In this document: positions 12,601 through 21,754 of the stretch, in pieces
Numbering within the stretch: position 1 is the stretch's first letter
Layout of the letters: the number at the start of each line of letters is the position of its first letter
Source of the DNA: Struthio camelus
Lineage: Eukaryota > Chordata > Aves > Struthioniformes > Struthionidae
Reading direction: 5' to 3'
Length of the DNA: 64,000 bases
NCBI RefSeq assembly: GCF_040807025.1
Contig: NC_090947.1
Location: 4,464,001-4,528,000 of the forward strand
Translations under genes and position numbers: made by a program
The notes under the pieces: model-generated
Database searches by the model: none
Told to the model about the DNA's origin: nothing
Seen by the model: the letters and a program-made list of their open reading frames with translations, nothing else

Positions 12601-15600
12601 AGATCCTGGACCTACCTGTAAAAAAGAGCAGGAGCTGCTAGGGAGGAAGGTGCAGAAGGAGGGTGAAGGACTCATGCTCCTGGCCTGTGTTCCCCAGGCA
12701 GGAGGGGTATGAGAGGACAGCCAAGTGCTAGGAAAAAAATGGTGTTTTCAGCTGCATTTTTGTTCTTCTGGGGCAGGGGAGTTCGAAACGGTTGCCTGTT
12801 AAGTTGTAAAGCTGTAAGTCGTAAGGTTCAGGGTAGAGCTCAGGGAAAGGAAAAGGTTTCGTTCATCAAAAAAGGAATAACGGAGGGGCTGACTCATTCA
12901 TGTTTCCTTAAACACCTCAGACAGTAGGAATTGGTCATAACGGATGAGGTACAAAGGCCCTTTAGCCCAGGGCCGTGTCTGATAGAGGCCGGGACCGTCT
13001 TTTGAGGTGGGGAAGGCATGCAAACAGAGCAAGCGCAGATGACTCTGTCTGGCCCGTAGCGTTCGTGAAGAGGCTGGACCAGCGTATCTCTTGATTACGG
13101 GTGGCTTGTACGAGGGGCTGCATTAGACCATCTGAGGCTCCGAGGAGGGGGGGGGGGGGGTCCAACGGGAAAGGATGTGAACTTCGGGCTTCCTGGCTGC
13201 TTCCGTCAGCTGTTTGGCAGGAGCGAGGCAGCGGGTAGATTAACGGCCCTGGGGAGCGATGCGCTCGTCCTGCCGCGTCCCTCTGAGACCTTGGCTGAGG
13301 CGCTTCTCGCTCGCCACGCTCCGAGGGACGCCGAGGAGCGCTCCTCGAGCGTCACGGCTCCGGGATCTGCCGTTTAATGGCCCTGACAGCAGTTTGTGCC
13401 CCCTGTGACTCACAGATTGAGCGGCTTAGCAAGCAGCACCTGGTAGCGTTTGCAGTGGGCTACGGGCGCGCTGCCTCGTGGTTTGCACCATGATCAGCAG
13501 GCCCTGGCGTGTGCGGGGTGGGGGGCTGTTGCTGCGCTTTAGGAGGGTGGTCAGTACCTTAGGGTGCAGAGAGGGCTCGTGCCAACCAGCTGCGCACGGT
13601 AACCAGCCCAGGAAAAGTGGAGCAGGCTGGAGAAGCAGGAATTAAGTTAGCAGCACCAACGTTTTGTGATCATTCAGCAAAGCCATGGCAGCAACCCATC
13701 GGAAACTGCCGTCACCGTCCTACATTATTGCATGCGGACGTATTGACGTCTCACAAATTGCCTCACTTGGACTCGCCTCCTTGTGGTAGCCAAGGAGGAG
13801 TTAAGTGCCAGTAAAACCAGTGTGTTAGGGTGGGTAGTCATACTCCTTTCACCTTTCTTATCTGGGCAGCAAGGCAAACACGGTGCTTCCAGTAGCTGTT
13901 GTGCATCCCTTAGCTAACGCTCGCTAGTTCATCTCATTGCTGTGTTGGGCTCCACGTGCACGTATGTCTTCCGGGGCGCCCAGCCGGCATGACTTCTGCC
14001 TGTCGTATCCAGAGCAGTTCCTGTGCAAAGCTGCATTTTGCAAGGGCCGGGTTGGTTAACTGCCCCAAGCCAAACTCCCAAATCCTGACCCTGCTCCCAG
14101 GCAACCCAGCAACACGGACACCCTTAAAAAGGAGCAGATTTGGAAAGTCAGTCTGTCTCGATCCTGCAAACGTCCTCTTTCCAGAGGAATGTGGCAGCCT
14201 GCTCTCGTTTCCAGGTACCCACCTCCCGCCGAGGGCATGACATAAAGATGCTGACGCTGCTCGAGTGGGTCACAGAGTTACGCTCCTTCATGTAGTCACG
14301 TTGAGCCTTTTACCACTTCACCCAGTTAGTAATCGCTCTTGACAAGCCCAGGGAAGGGAGGAAATGAGATGAAAAGCCCTGCCAGAACTCAGTGGTACTG
14401 TCTGTGCTGCAAGGCGAGAAGGCAGTCGTACAACAGCGGCGATCTTCCCAGCGGTGGGAGTCGAATCTGGGGCTGTGGTCACACGAGGAGAGGAGGCAGC
14501 CAGGGAAGTTAATTGCGCCATGGTTTTTTCTTGTATTTCAGGTGTACCTGACTGCTGGAAAGACCTACCGGCTGGAGAAGACCCTGAAGGAGCTTGAGGA
14601 AGGGGCTCAGCACGGCGGCACCACTGACTCGGAGCTGTCGGAGCTGGAGGACAGAGTGGCCTCGGCAGCCGCGCAGGTGCAGCAGGCAGAGAGCGAGGTG
14701 AGGACTTAAGCTCTGGGAGCCGCTTAGCTGCCAAGAGCCCAGGCCGGCGACAGCGAACAGAGCTGGCGGAGGCCTTACTGCTTTCGGTACCTGAGTGCCT
14801 CACACTGCTGGCAGGCAAGTGTTCCCTTTCCTAAATACAGTCATGGATCCTCTGGGGACTGTCTGTATGTTTTTGCCTCCCTCCATAGGTATCAGACATC
14901 GAATCTCGAATTGCGGCCCTGACAGCTGCAGGGCTGACAGTGAAGTCGGTGGAGAAAGCAAGGAAGAAATCAAGTGCGCAGGTGAGCATGGAGGACAGTG
15001 GAGGTGAGGTCCCAGCTCCGAGTGGTGCGTGCTCCTCCGTCCCCTGCTTCCATCCCTGGGTGCTGGGACGGGCTGCCTGGCCTGTTGGGCAGTACCAAGC
15101 TCCCTCGCTGCTGCCCAGCGCTTTGCCCCAAGACGCTGAGACTTGATGTCTCACTGAGGAAGGAGTAGGGGGTTGTTTCTGGGGCAAAGCTGAAAGACAC
15201 CCTTACATGCATCGAAAGAGTATTTGGTGTTCAGGACTAGAGCCTCCTCCAAAGGCCTCCATCAGCTTTGCAGGAGCAGGAGGGGGTCCTGCAGAGGGGG
15301 GATTCGGGACTGCTCCATGCACGGCAGCCTCTGCTTGGCCCAGGAGACGTGCTCCAGCCTGTGCATCAGCAGACAGCCCCTCTGGATGCTCAGCCACGCA
15401 CAGCCACACAATCCAGGGCAGATCTCTCTCAGGGTCTCTCCTTAAACACTCGCTCTCTTGCCTCTGAGTTTGCCTACAGTAAGGGAAGAAGCTCAGCCTG
15501 CCACTCGGTAGACTCAACCTGTGCATTTCTGTATCGATTTTTATAACAGCAGCTCATCAAATAGAGTTCCTGCCACGGCAGTGCACCGGCCTTTTTTTGC

Positions 15601-18600
15601 TCACCTTAGGATCAATCCAGGCTAAGCAGAGGTGAGAAAGCAAACAAAGGCAAACTGGGTTGTCCAAAAAGCCTGGAATAAAGCCCCTTTCCTGAGTCCT
15701 GCCTAGTTCAATGCACAGTCCCTTAGTGCAACTTTTATCTCCATGCCCACCCTGAAGCTTTCCGTGAACTAGCAGGAAAGCATGCAGCCATAGCCCGTTA
15801 GTCTGACAGCTTTTCCTTCCCCTGCCAAACACCCAGAGAAATCTTTGCTCTTCCCTCTATCTGCAGGGCTTTCGCCTCCAGTCTCCCAGGCCTGCCAGCA
15901 GCAGTCCAGGGGAGCACAGCGCTGAGTCTCCGGATGATATTAAAGTGAGTATGTGATTAATCTGGGCTTGGAAGTCTTTCTGCAGTGCTCCAAGAAGCCG
16001 GTTTGAACACCAGCCAGAGGGGCAGCGGTTGAAACACAGCTTTTTGAGGAGTCTTTGAGGCCGGAGCAAGCGTGGGGACCATGGGCTCTGCTCTGCTGGG
16101 GGAGTCTCATTTCGGCACACAGCGACAGGCCTGACCTGGCTTAGGTATTAGTGGCAGCGGTGTCTTCGACCTCTGACCTGGTGTCTAAGACCCTGGACAG
16201 GTTTTTGTGGCCTCAGATGCCTGGTGTCACTGTTGGTCGCTGCTGTGTTGGCTCGTACAGCTTCCTGGGGTGTGTATGTGTACACAGGGCAGAGCATTAG
16301 GCCTGGGGACAGTGAGGCCAGCATATCCAAGAGCTTTCAAAGTGGTGGAAGTGCAGCCTTCTGGGGGGCTTCATCCTCCCACCCCCTTCCCAAATACAGA
16401 CTGCTCCCCTTCCTCTTGTAGGCGATGTCGGGACCCCAGGTGTTCAGGAGGAAATTCAACAGTTCTCTTGAAATCACAGGTAAGAGTTGCTGCCAAGGGG
16501 GAGGTGGGGAGCTGTGGGTGCACAGCCCAAGCTGGGGGACGCCTGGTCCCTGCGCTCAGCCCCACGTGTGTCTGTGTTGGGGGTCTCCTGTCAATCCAGC
16601 CACTGCGAGCCGAGTCCTGTGCCAGGGAGGAAACCTTTTCTGTGGCGGATAACCTCCAAAGAAGGAGGCATCTGCGGGATTGAGGCCATCCCTGGGATCC
16701 TGGGAGAGTGGTGCTCAGGCTGAGTTCATTCCTGTACAGCTCTTGGTGACAGAAGACCAGGACTTTCTGTGCAGTTTGGGTTTTTTCCACCCTAGTTTCC
16801 AGGGACACCACTGTGTTACTTGATTTATGGGGTCCCATTGGCTGTGCCCTCAGATTTAGTCCTCAAAACTTCACCTCAGCCCATCATCTCTTCTGTTAGC
16901 AATTTCTTCCTCATCTTATCATGTTGGGGAAGGCATCCTTTACCCCTTCGCCTGCCTGCCTGCCTCAGCCACTGGTCTCTGTTGGAGGGCAAGAGTCCCT
17001 CCACAACCAAGGTACAAAAAACAGCAGCTTAAAAGTGCTTCAGAACAGGCAGTGACCTGGAACTTGGCCCAGCAGTTTGTGTGGCACGGGGCAATCACTG
17101 GAAACGTTTCATGCTGACAGATATCAGCAAGACCCGCTAGGAAATGACTTTCCTATTTCTTTCTTATCTTGACTTATAAGCTTACAGGCAGAAGGAATGG
17201 CTCTCCTTCCAGATAATGCCAAATAGAAGGTGAAGGCAGGAAAGAGGAGAAAAAGATAATTTAATGCAGGGAAGGAATCACATTTCCTCCATGCACACAG
17301 ACAATCGAAAGTTCTCTTTCCCAAGCTGAGGCTGGTAGGTGGTAAGGTCCCTTCTCCTTGTGCTGAGGAAGAATCATCTGCTCTCCTTCCTTTAAAGGGC
17401 AGCCAGATAAAAGGCAGCCCAGGGGACACGTCAGCCCCACGAGGAGACAGGGATGCCTGGTGACCTGACGTCACCATGAGAGTCTAATCTCCTCTCTGCC
17501 CAGGATGGGCCATTTGGGGGACTATCTCCTGACTGCCCTCTGTGCAGGTCAATGACTTGCAAAGTTGGGCCTGCACCAGTGAAGATAGTGGGAAGTGGTG
17601 GCAGTGAAGAGGACATGATTTAGTAAGTCAAGAGACAAGGTGAGAGCTCCCCATGGGGCTGGGCTTTCCAAGGGATTTCACTGTACCATTGAGATTCTCA
17701 GGGCAGAGATACTGGGAGATGGCCAGTGGCAGGCTAACCCAGCTCGCCTACGTGTGTGGATGCGTCACCTTGACTCTGCACTTCTGACCCAAAGTCACAG
17801 CAGGCCAAAGAGCTCTCCGCAGCCAGGATTAGCCACTACTAAAGCAACGAGAAGGCTCTCGTTGCAGTGTGCGAGCATGTTTGTGAAGTGTGCCTGCTGC
17901 GTTGTGTATGGGGATAATAAAACCTGAGTGCTTTAGCGGGTAATTGAAACCTCTAGCAAGGTGCATTAGGCACTGCTGTGTGGTGTTGTTTGCCTCAGAC
18001 CCAAAGGTCAAATTTTTCGGTTTTATGCCACAGTGGGTTGGAAGCGAGTGCTGTGAAGCGAGTGGCATTAGCCTGAGGTGGAAGTGCTGTGAGAGAGAGG
18101 AGGATTGGGGCACCCTTCACAGAAGCTATTTCCAAAGAGCTGAGCGCCCTTTCTTGTTGCTCGAGCTCCTTATGCATCATCATTCCCTGCCTTAGCAGCT
18201 CTCATGTCTCCTCTTTTAATACAGGCAGCGATGACTCCTTTGACCGCAACTCCATTTACCGCGGCTCTTTGACACAGAGAAACCCCAATGGGAAGAACAG
18301 GAGGGTGGAGCGCCTCTTTGCGGTATGATCCCAGCAGCTCGGGAGAGATCTTTTGGGGGATCTGCAAGGAAGCAGGCCAGGCCCCTCTGGTCCGGCTGGC
18401 TTGAGTTCCCTGTGGGTCCGGGCTCCCTGGGGTTACACAGAGGGACCTTTCCTTAAAGATGTTCCCCTCAAGTCTGCAGAGCCCCAGGCTCTTGGTGGTG
18501 TTGGCCAGCAAGGGCAGACACATCCCAAATCTTGGATGTTGTTAGCTCCCAGAGGAGGAAATAAAACAAGATGTACATCTTTGAATTCCCACTACCTGCG

Positions 18601-18822
18601 GTACGGCACACGGGAAACAGCCGGTTCAGGTCATAGCCTCGTCCCGCGGCAGGAAGCTGGGAGGTGAATGGGCCACCCATCCCCTGGGGCAGCAAAGGTG
18701 GCTCGTGGTGGCATGGGGCAGGCAGCACAGACCTTGCCAGCTGCCCCCTGCAAGCTTTTGTAGCGCGCTGAGGTGATCCCTTTGGTCCCTTGCAGAAGCC
18801 TGTGATGACCCACCTGCCCTGA
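529..18822 (+). CDS. MLPH: Melanophilin (Slac2-a), C-terminal half: ten coding exons to the stop
   Basis: Melanophilin is the adaptor that tethers Rab27a-bearing melanosomes to myosin Va and actin in pigment cells. Ten exons splice in frame: 529-650, 5647-5730, 8141-8335, 12250-12444, 14542-14697, 14889-14981, 15867-15944, 16422-16479, 18225-18322 and 18796-18822. Together they give 1106 coding bases, encoding 367 residues after a split first codon. All borders are GT-AG. Recognisable blocks in order are DTSDED; the coiled coil starting IHELNKRMSAIERM (exon-F-binding region); KLEELASNISD with SSEEEE; LSELEDRV...VQQAESE; VSDIESRIAAL (actin-binding region); and the C-terminal [20 protein letters not shown]. 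These match the mammalian MLPH order. The N-terminal Rab27-binding zinc-finger region lies outside the window. The paralogue MYRIP shares the coiled coil, but the C-terminus and the PRLH neighbour point to MLPH. Confidence 0.95.
1860..1877 (+). repeat. Poly-G tract (18 G)
   Basis: An uninterrupted run of 18 guanines inside an MLPH intron, followed by GATCC. Runs of this length are unstable and error-prone in assemblies. They can also form G-quadruplex stacks. Confidence 0.95.
3540..4150. promoter_or_regulatory. Intragenic CpG-rich block in MLPH intron
   Basis: About 600 bases are clearly enriched in CG dinucleotides and GC compared with the AT-richer sequence on both sides. Examples are the TTCGCGTTGCC stretch near 3588 and CGCCGCGCCGCCGC near 3715. 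No TATA box or splice-donor-anchored exon was identified. It could be an alternative promoter, an enhancer island, or only a composition fluctuation. Confidence 0.45.
4569..4586 (+). repeat. (GA)9 microsatellite
   Basis: Nine GA units follow a poly-A stretch inside an MLPH intron. It is a simple repeat with no indicated function. Confidence 0.9.
5179..5196 (+). repeat. Poly-T tract (18 T)
   Basis: Eighteen consecutive thymines in an MLPH intron, about 450 bases upstream of exon B. Too far from the acceptor to be its polypyrimidine tract. Confidence 0.9.
5647..5730 (+). CDS. MLPH: MLPH coding exon B (exon-F-binding coiled coil)
   Basis: Acceptor TCCTCTAG ends at 5646 and donor GTAACA starts at 5731. 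The exon is 28 codons, phase 0 at both ends. It encodes IHELNKRMSAIERM followed by LNRLEEKILVRSDE, a heptad-patterned helix aligning with human IFELNKHISAVECLL. In mammals this segment binds the melanocyte-specific exon F of myosin Va, so this exon is central to motor recruitment. Confidence 0.95.
5731..8140 (+). other. MLPH: MLPH intron B-C
   Basis: A 2.4 kb intron containing a CR1-like LINE fragment at about 7160-7424. I see no other gene or structured feature. Confidence 0.85.
7160..7424 (+). mobile_element. CR1-type LINE 3'-end fragment
   Basis: This resembles the 3' part of amniote CR1 retrotransposons. It has the segment around GGCTTCAGGTTAACTATTAG, then GGAACGGGTTGCCTGGAGG, and ends in CTTCTGGAGATCCCTTCCAG. 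These correspond to the CR1 blocks 'ggttggacattagga', 'tggaacgggctgcccaggg' and 'gaggtcccttccagc'. It is clearly diverged and 5'-truncated, so it is an old insertion. The subfamily cannot be assigned by eye. Confidence 0.7.
8141..8335 (+). CDS. MLPH: MLPH coding exon C (KLEELASNISD, acidic/lysine-rich)
   Basis: Acceptor TTCTTTCAG ends at 8140 and donor GTAACA starts at 8336. The exon is 65 codons, phase 0 at both ends. It encodes SPAPEPQLGPDAEEEELKRK, then KLEELASNISDKGVSSEEEE, a charged CEEKKKGAKKP stretch and a Ser/Asp-rich tail. It aligns with human [27 protein letters not shown]. It lies at the border between the exon-F-binding coiled coil and the actin-binding domain. Confidence 0.94.
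8336..12249 (+). other. MLPH: MLPH intron C-D
   Basis: A 3.9 kb intron ending in a long pyrimidine tract (with an 11-C run at 12189-12199) before the acceptor TTCGCAG. It contains a cluster of nested palindromes at 11482-11533 (see separate entry). No gene was recognised. Confidence 0.85.
11482..11533. repeat. Overlapping inverted repeats / palindrome cluster
   Basis: Hairpin 1 pairs TTGGCGTC (11482-11489) with GACGCCAA (11499-11506). Hairpin 2 pairs TTCTGTTGG (11490-11498) with CCAACAGAA (11503-11511). Both use 11503-11506, so they cannot form together. Just downstream is the perfect 14-base palindrome TTGGAAATTTCCAA (11520-11533). All arms are perfectly complementary. Function is unknown. 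Confidence 0.6.
12250..12444 (+). CDS. MLPH: MLPH coding exon D
   Basis: Acceptor TTCGCAG ends at 12249 and donor GTAAGG starts at 12445. The exon is 65 codons, phase 0 at both ends. It encodes RSSAQALSDITAKVLKAINA, a predicted helix, then a Gly/Pro/Ser-rich linker, and ends EVAEAYRELEEN, another helix. It keeps the frame between two secure MLPH exons. I recall no close counterpart in human MLPH, which is shorter and more divergent here. Confidence 0.85.
12445..14541 (+). other. MLPH: MLPH intron D-E
   Basis: A 2.1 kb intron with a 14-G run (13147-13160) and a moderately CpG-rich patch at about 13150-13400. No gene was recognised. Confidence 0.85.
13147..13160 (+). repeat. Poly-G tract (14 G)
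   Basis: Fourteen consecutive guanines in an MLPH intron. A simple homopolymer. Confidence 0.95.
14542..14697 (+). CDS. MLPH: MLPH coding exon E (actin-binding region coiled coil)
   Basis: Acceptor TATTTCAG ends at 14541 and donor GTGAGG starts at 14698. The exon is 52 codons, phase 0 at both ends. It encodes VYLTAGKTYRLEKTLKELEE, then DSELSELEDRVASAAAQVQQ and AESE. The second half matches human ELSELEDRV...EVQQAESE closely. The first half resembles the VYLxAGxxYxLE motif that I recall from the paralogue MYRIP. Confidence 0.95.
14698..14888 (+). other. MLPH: MLPH intron E-F (short, 191 bases)
   Basis: A short intron bounded by GTGAGG and CTCCATAG. Nothing else was seen. Confidence 0.9.
14889..14981 (+). 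CDS. MLPH: MLPH coding exon F (VSDIESRIAAL)
   Basis: Acceptor CCATAG ends at 14888 and donor GTGAGC starts at 14982. The exon is 31 codons, phase 0. It encodes VSDIESRIAALTAAGLTVK and SVEKARKKSSAQ, nearly identical to the human VSDIESRIAALRAAGLTVK segment of the actin-binding domain. Confidence 0.96.
14982..15866 (+). other. MLPH: MLPH intron F-G
   Basis: An 885-base intron. Open frames on both strands around 15200-15530 are chance products of GC-rich sequence. Nothing else was seen. Confidence 0.85.
15867..15944 (+). CDS. MLPH: MLPH coding exon G
   Basis: Acceptor ATCTGCAG ends at 15866 and donor GTGAGT starts at 15945. The exon is 26 codons, phase 0. It encodes GFRLQSPRPASSSPGEHSAE and SPDDIK, a Ser/Pro-rich linker at the position of human LPIFLPRV...DPSSEAK. 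Conservation is low, but the frame and the splice sites are good. Confidence 0.85.
15945..16421 (+). other. MLPH: MLPH intron G-H
   Basis: A 477-base intron ending CCTCTTGTAG. Nothing else was seen. Confidence 0.9.
16422..16479 (+). CDS. MLPH: MLPH coding exon H (AMSGPQVFRRKFNSSLEI)
   Basis: Acceptor CTTGTAG ends at 16421 and donor GTAAGA starts at 16480. The exon is 58 bases, entering in phase 0 and leaving in phase 1. It encodes AMSGPQVFRRKFNSSLEIT plus a split Gly, aligning with human AMAVPYLLRRKFSNSLKS. Confidence 0.93.
16480..18224 (+). other. MLPH: MLPH intron H-I
   Basis: A 1.7 kb intron. It holds an internal AATAAA at about 17917 that is not expected to be used, because coding exons follow. 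No gene or repeat was recognised. Confidence 0.85.
18225..18322 (+). CDS. MLPH: MLPH coding exon I ([20 protein letters not shown])
   Basis: Acceptor TTAATACAG ends at 18224 and donor GTATGA starts at 18323. The first two bases complete the Gly codon begun in exon H. The exon encodes the most conserved C-terminal block, [20 protein letters not shown], then GKNRRVERLFA, versus human [20 protein letters not shown]. This block identifies the gene as MLPH. Confidence 0.97.
18323..18795 (+). other. MLPH: MLPH last intron
   Basis: A 473-base intron ending CCCTTGCAG. Nothing else was seen. Confidence 0.9.
18796..18822 (+). CDS. MLPH: MLPH terminal coding exon (KPVMTHLP-stop)
   Basis: Acceptor CCTTGCAG ends at 18795. 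Eight codons, KPVMTHLP, then TGA at 18820-18822. This matches the human C-terminus KPVVAHQS in length and position, so the protein end is intact. Confidence 0.94.
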   Translation, partial: KPVMTHLP

Positions 18823-19978
18823 GGAAAGGGGACCTCCTCCTGCCGCTGCATTTCACTGATGATACAAGACCTCAGCGCAACGCATCACCTTCTTTCCCTC
18901 ACCGCTTGCTCTTCCTTCTCCTGCTCCCTGCTCTACCTGAAAGCCCGGATGGGAGGGAAGCAGAAAGCCCGGCCAGGGGGCCTTGCTGGGAGCTGCTGGG
19001 GAGAGCAACAAGACACTGGGGTCGGGCCACGAGGCCAGGTCACCTCACGGGAGGGCGCGTGCGTGAATTCTTGGCTTCGGGCAGCTCTCTTCAGTAACAG
19101 GCCAACTGAGGGGACCGGAGGGGTCCTGATACGCTCCCCTCCTTGTCCCTGAGTCACCAGCAGGGAGCTACAATTCAGCCGTTCAACATGGTGGCCATTG
19201 GTGGTGACTCAGGGTCCTGTAGCAGAGCAGGAGACAGGCCTGGATTCTCACCCCAGCTTGGCCCTGACTCCCTGCATTTCCCCTTGGAGAAGCGCTTCCC
19301 TCCTCTGAGCAGTAAAGCAAGGGGCAAACGGCGCTGGCGAGCCCTTTGCCAACTGGTCTTTGCACAAAACCCTGTGTATATACACTGAGGCTTATTGCTG
19401 TTGTGCCTGAAGCAGCTGGGACAGCCTTGGGGACGCTTGCAGGAAGAGGTGGCAGCTTTTCTAGACCGACTTCAAGAACGGCTTGAGGGCTTGTTGGGGG
19501 CGGTCAGTCTGTTTTTGCAGCTCTTCAAGACGTCCCCGCTGCCCACAAGGTTATATTAGCAAGCTTAAAAGTAATTCAGCTAGCCGAGCATAGGCGCTGC
19601 TCTCGGGACACGTGGCGAGGCTTTCCTCTCGACAGAGGTGCCAGCTCATGGCGGGAAGCTCTCGGGCTGGTTCGAGTCCCACCACAGCCCATTTTCCCTC
19701 CAGCTTTGAATTATTCACATCCCTTGAGCCCATATCTGTAGGTGGGTCTGTGCCGACTCCTGTCAGCCGCCGCTCAGGCTGTTCCTCCGCATTTGAACTA
19801 AAAACACCTTAATAACGAACGGTGACGTGGGTTGTCACGCGAGTAACGCACGCGTTTGGTAGGAGCAGAGACTCATAACTGTCTAGGATTCAGCCCTGCA
19901 GTCATCTAGGAGCAGTCTTACAGTCTGGATGGGGGTTTTTTTTCCATTCCGGATGGAACAAAACCAGTTTCTCATTTT

Positions 19979-19996
19979 AAAAAAAAAAAAAAAAAA
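19979..19996 (+). repeat. Poly-A tract (18 A)
   Basis: Eighteen adenines downstream of MLPH. It could be simple sequence or the tail of a retroposed element, but no element body was recognised in front of it. Confidence 0.9.
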
Positions 19997-20124
19997 GAAA
20001 GTTCCCTAGGACATGAAGCTCAACAAAGGAAAAGGAGCGTGGTCATGCAGTCAGATTGTCCTGTAGCCAGCGCAGGCTTGTTACTGCGAGGAGGGGCTCG
20101 CGTCGAACTGGTCGATCTTGTCTC

Positions 20125-20150
20125 AAAAAAAAAAAAAACAAAAAAAAAAA
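20125..20150 (+). repeat. Interrupted A-rich tract
   Basis: A run of A broken by a single C at 20139. Simple sequence. Confidence 0.9.
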
Positions 20151-20745
20151 TGCCAGTGGGAAAAGAGACGCCCCGTAAAGGTGTCCAGAGGAGCCTTCTG
20201 GCTGCAGCGGGCTTCTTCCAGAGTCACGGGGCTTTGCGGTTTTTCCAGCAGGACTCCTACAAACCATCAATTCCCCATACCAGCCATCCCCCGCTGGGAC
20301 GGCGCAGGACTAAGCTGGGTTTCGGGGGGTGACGAGCGCGAGTGAAGCTGCCCCGGGTGCAGGGTCGCCGCCTGCCGGGCTGGTCTTGGGCGCCGGGGGG
20401 ATGCTCCTCGGCTGCTGTAAGGGAGCTCCCCGAGGATTTGGGGGCCACCGCGCGTTTACCCCGGCGGGGAGCCTGGCCTGGCCTTCTGGCATCCCGATAC
20501 GGTTCAACCTGCGCCTCAGAGCCACCTCTTGCTAGAGCCGGTTTCATCCGTAGCTCGCGTCCTCGCGCGCAGCCCGGCCGGCTCTTGACCCCGCGAAGAC
20601 GTCCTCGCGCCGAGCCGCCGCGGCGTAAAATCAGGCGTCGCTCAGGGCTGTAGCCACCCGTGCTGGGTTTTGGGGTTTTTTTTTTGCCCGCTTCCTGCCT
20701 CTTCTTGCTGGCGTAGAAATGAGAGACGCGTACTCTAAATCTTGC

Positions 20746-20751
20746 AATAAA
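20746..20751 (+). promoter_or_regulatory. MLPH: Candidate polyadenylation signal AATAAA (possible MLPH end)
   Basis: The first canonical AATAAA after the MLPH stop. Its use is uncertain, since it is 1.9 kb away and lies within GC-rich sequence near the PRLH promoter. Confidence 0.3.
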
Positions 20752-21058
20752 GCCAAGCCCGCGCGCAGCACCTACGGCCCGCTCCACGCCGCCGCTCTCT
20801 TCTTGCAGCCGGCTCGAGCCGAGGCTCCTTTCGCTCCCCGTCCTTGTCTCCTTCGACCCCGCGCGTGCGGCCCTGGCTCGCCGAAGAGCCGCGATGGCCC
20901 AGACGCCTTCCCCCCGGGGGATCCCGTCGCCCGTGAGGCCGCCGCGGAGCTGCGCGCTTGCCGGGCGGGCAAGACAACGTGGCCCTGCGGGACGGGGCTG
21001 AGCCGATTCGCCCAGCTAGCTGCTTTGGCCGGATAAAGATAAACTTCGTGGCCCCGCG

Positions 21059-21065
21059 TGAGTCA
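21059..21065 (+). promoter_or_regulatory. AP-1 consensus TGAGTCA upstream of PRLH
   Basis: A perfect AP-1 heptamer about 150 bases upstream of the proposed PRLH TATA-like box. Motif match only. Confidence 0.4.
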
Positions 21066-21196
21066 TGGGAAAGGAGAGGAGGAAAAAAAAAAAAAGAAAG
21101 AAAAAAAAAATCCCTTTTCCTGATTTGATCAAAGCGGCGAGGGGAGGGGAGCTGACGGCGAAATGCCCCGGCTCCGGCCCCGGCGGGGCTTGTCTC

Positions 21197-21213
21197 TGAC
21201 ATCAGCATAAAAG
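21197..21213 (+). promoter_or_regulatory. PRLH: PRLH core promoter: CRE-like TGACATCA and TATA-like CATAAAAG
   Basis: TGACATCA (21197-21204) differs from the cAMP response element TGACGTCA at one base. CATAAAAG (21206-21213) is a TATA-like element, and a second CATAAAAAAG follows at 21219. A start about 30 bases downstream, near 21235-21245, would fit the proposed non-coding exon. The TSS is inferred. Confidence 0.5.
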
Positions 21214-21239
21214 CCCGGCATAAAAAAGGCACCCAGGGC

Positions 21240-21332
21240 CCCAGGTTGGCTTGGGGGGGGGGGAAAACCCACCAGCTCGGGCTCGCACGGACAGGCGAGC
21301 CGGCGTGTGCCTCGCCTCCCGCTCGCGACGCG
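21240..21332 (+). other. PRLH: Proposed PRLH 5' non-coding exon
   Basis: A strong splice donor (GCG|GTAAGT, GT at 21333) lies about 120 bases downstream of the TATA-like box. It pairs with an acceptor (polypyrimidine tract then TTTGCAG ending at 21754) just before the PRLH initiator. The exon start is approximate. It would contain an 11-G run (21253-21263). I infer a 422-base 5' UTR intron. Without transcript data this is a model. Confidence 0.45.
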
Positions 21333-21754
21333 GTAAGTGCCGCCGGGGAGGCGCTGGCTCCCACGGGAAATCGCTGGCCGGCTCCCGCGGGCTCGGGTTG
21401 GGGTCCCCCCCCCTTCCGCCCGTACCGTTTTTCCCCTCTGCTCGACAGCCGGAGACGGGGGAGACCGCTGCCCGGGCTCCCTTCCCGCTTCCCTTTCGCG
21501 GGAGCGCCTCGAGACGAAGGGGGCAGCCGAGGCGCCGCTCGCTTTTGCCCTCTCGCTCCCTTCCCGAACCGCGGGCGACCCGAGAAATCAAAGCCGAGGC
21601 TCGGACCGCTCTTCGGGGTGGGGGGGGAGGCTGCCGAGCACTGCCTGCACCTCCGGGTGCTGCTGCGAGAGGAGATGCATCCTTGTTTTGGGATTGGGGG
21701 GGGGTTACTGGCTTTTTTTTTTTTTTTGGCACAACCCCCCGCCCCCCTTTGCAG

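Larger units (their letters stand above)
18823..20300 (+). other. MLPH: MLPH 3' UTR and MLPH-PRLH spacer
   Basis: I found no canonical AATAAA or ATTAAA in this stretch. The first AATAAA is at 20746-20751, about 1.9 kb after the stop and inside the next CpG-rich block. A variant AGTAAA sits near 19310. The MLPH transcript end is therefore unresolved. The stretch also holds an 18-A run (19979-19996) and an interrupted A-rich run (20125-20150). Confidence 0.6.

Noticed and set aside
17915-17922. AATAAA as an early MLPH polyadenylation signal
   Set aside because: Two well-conserved coding exons follow it, so at most it is a minor intronic site.
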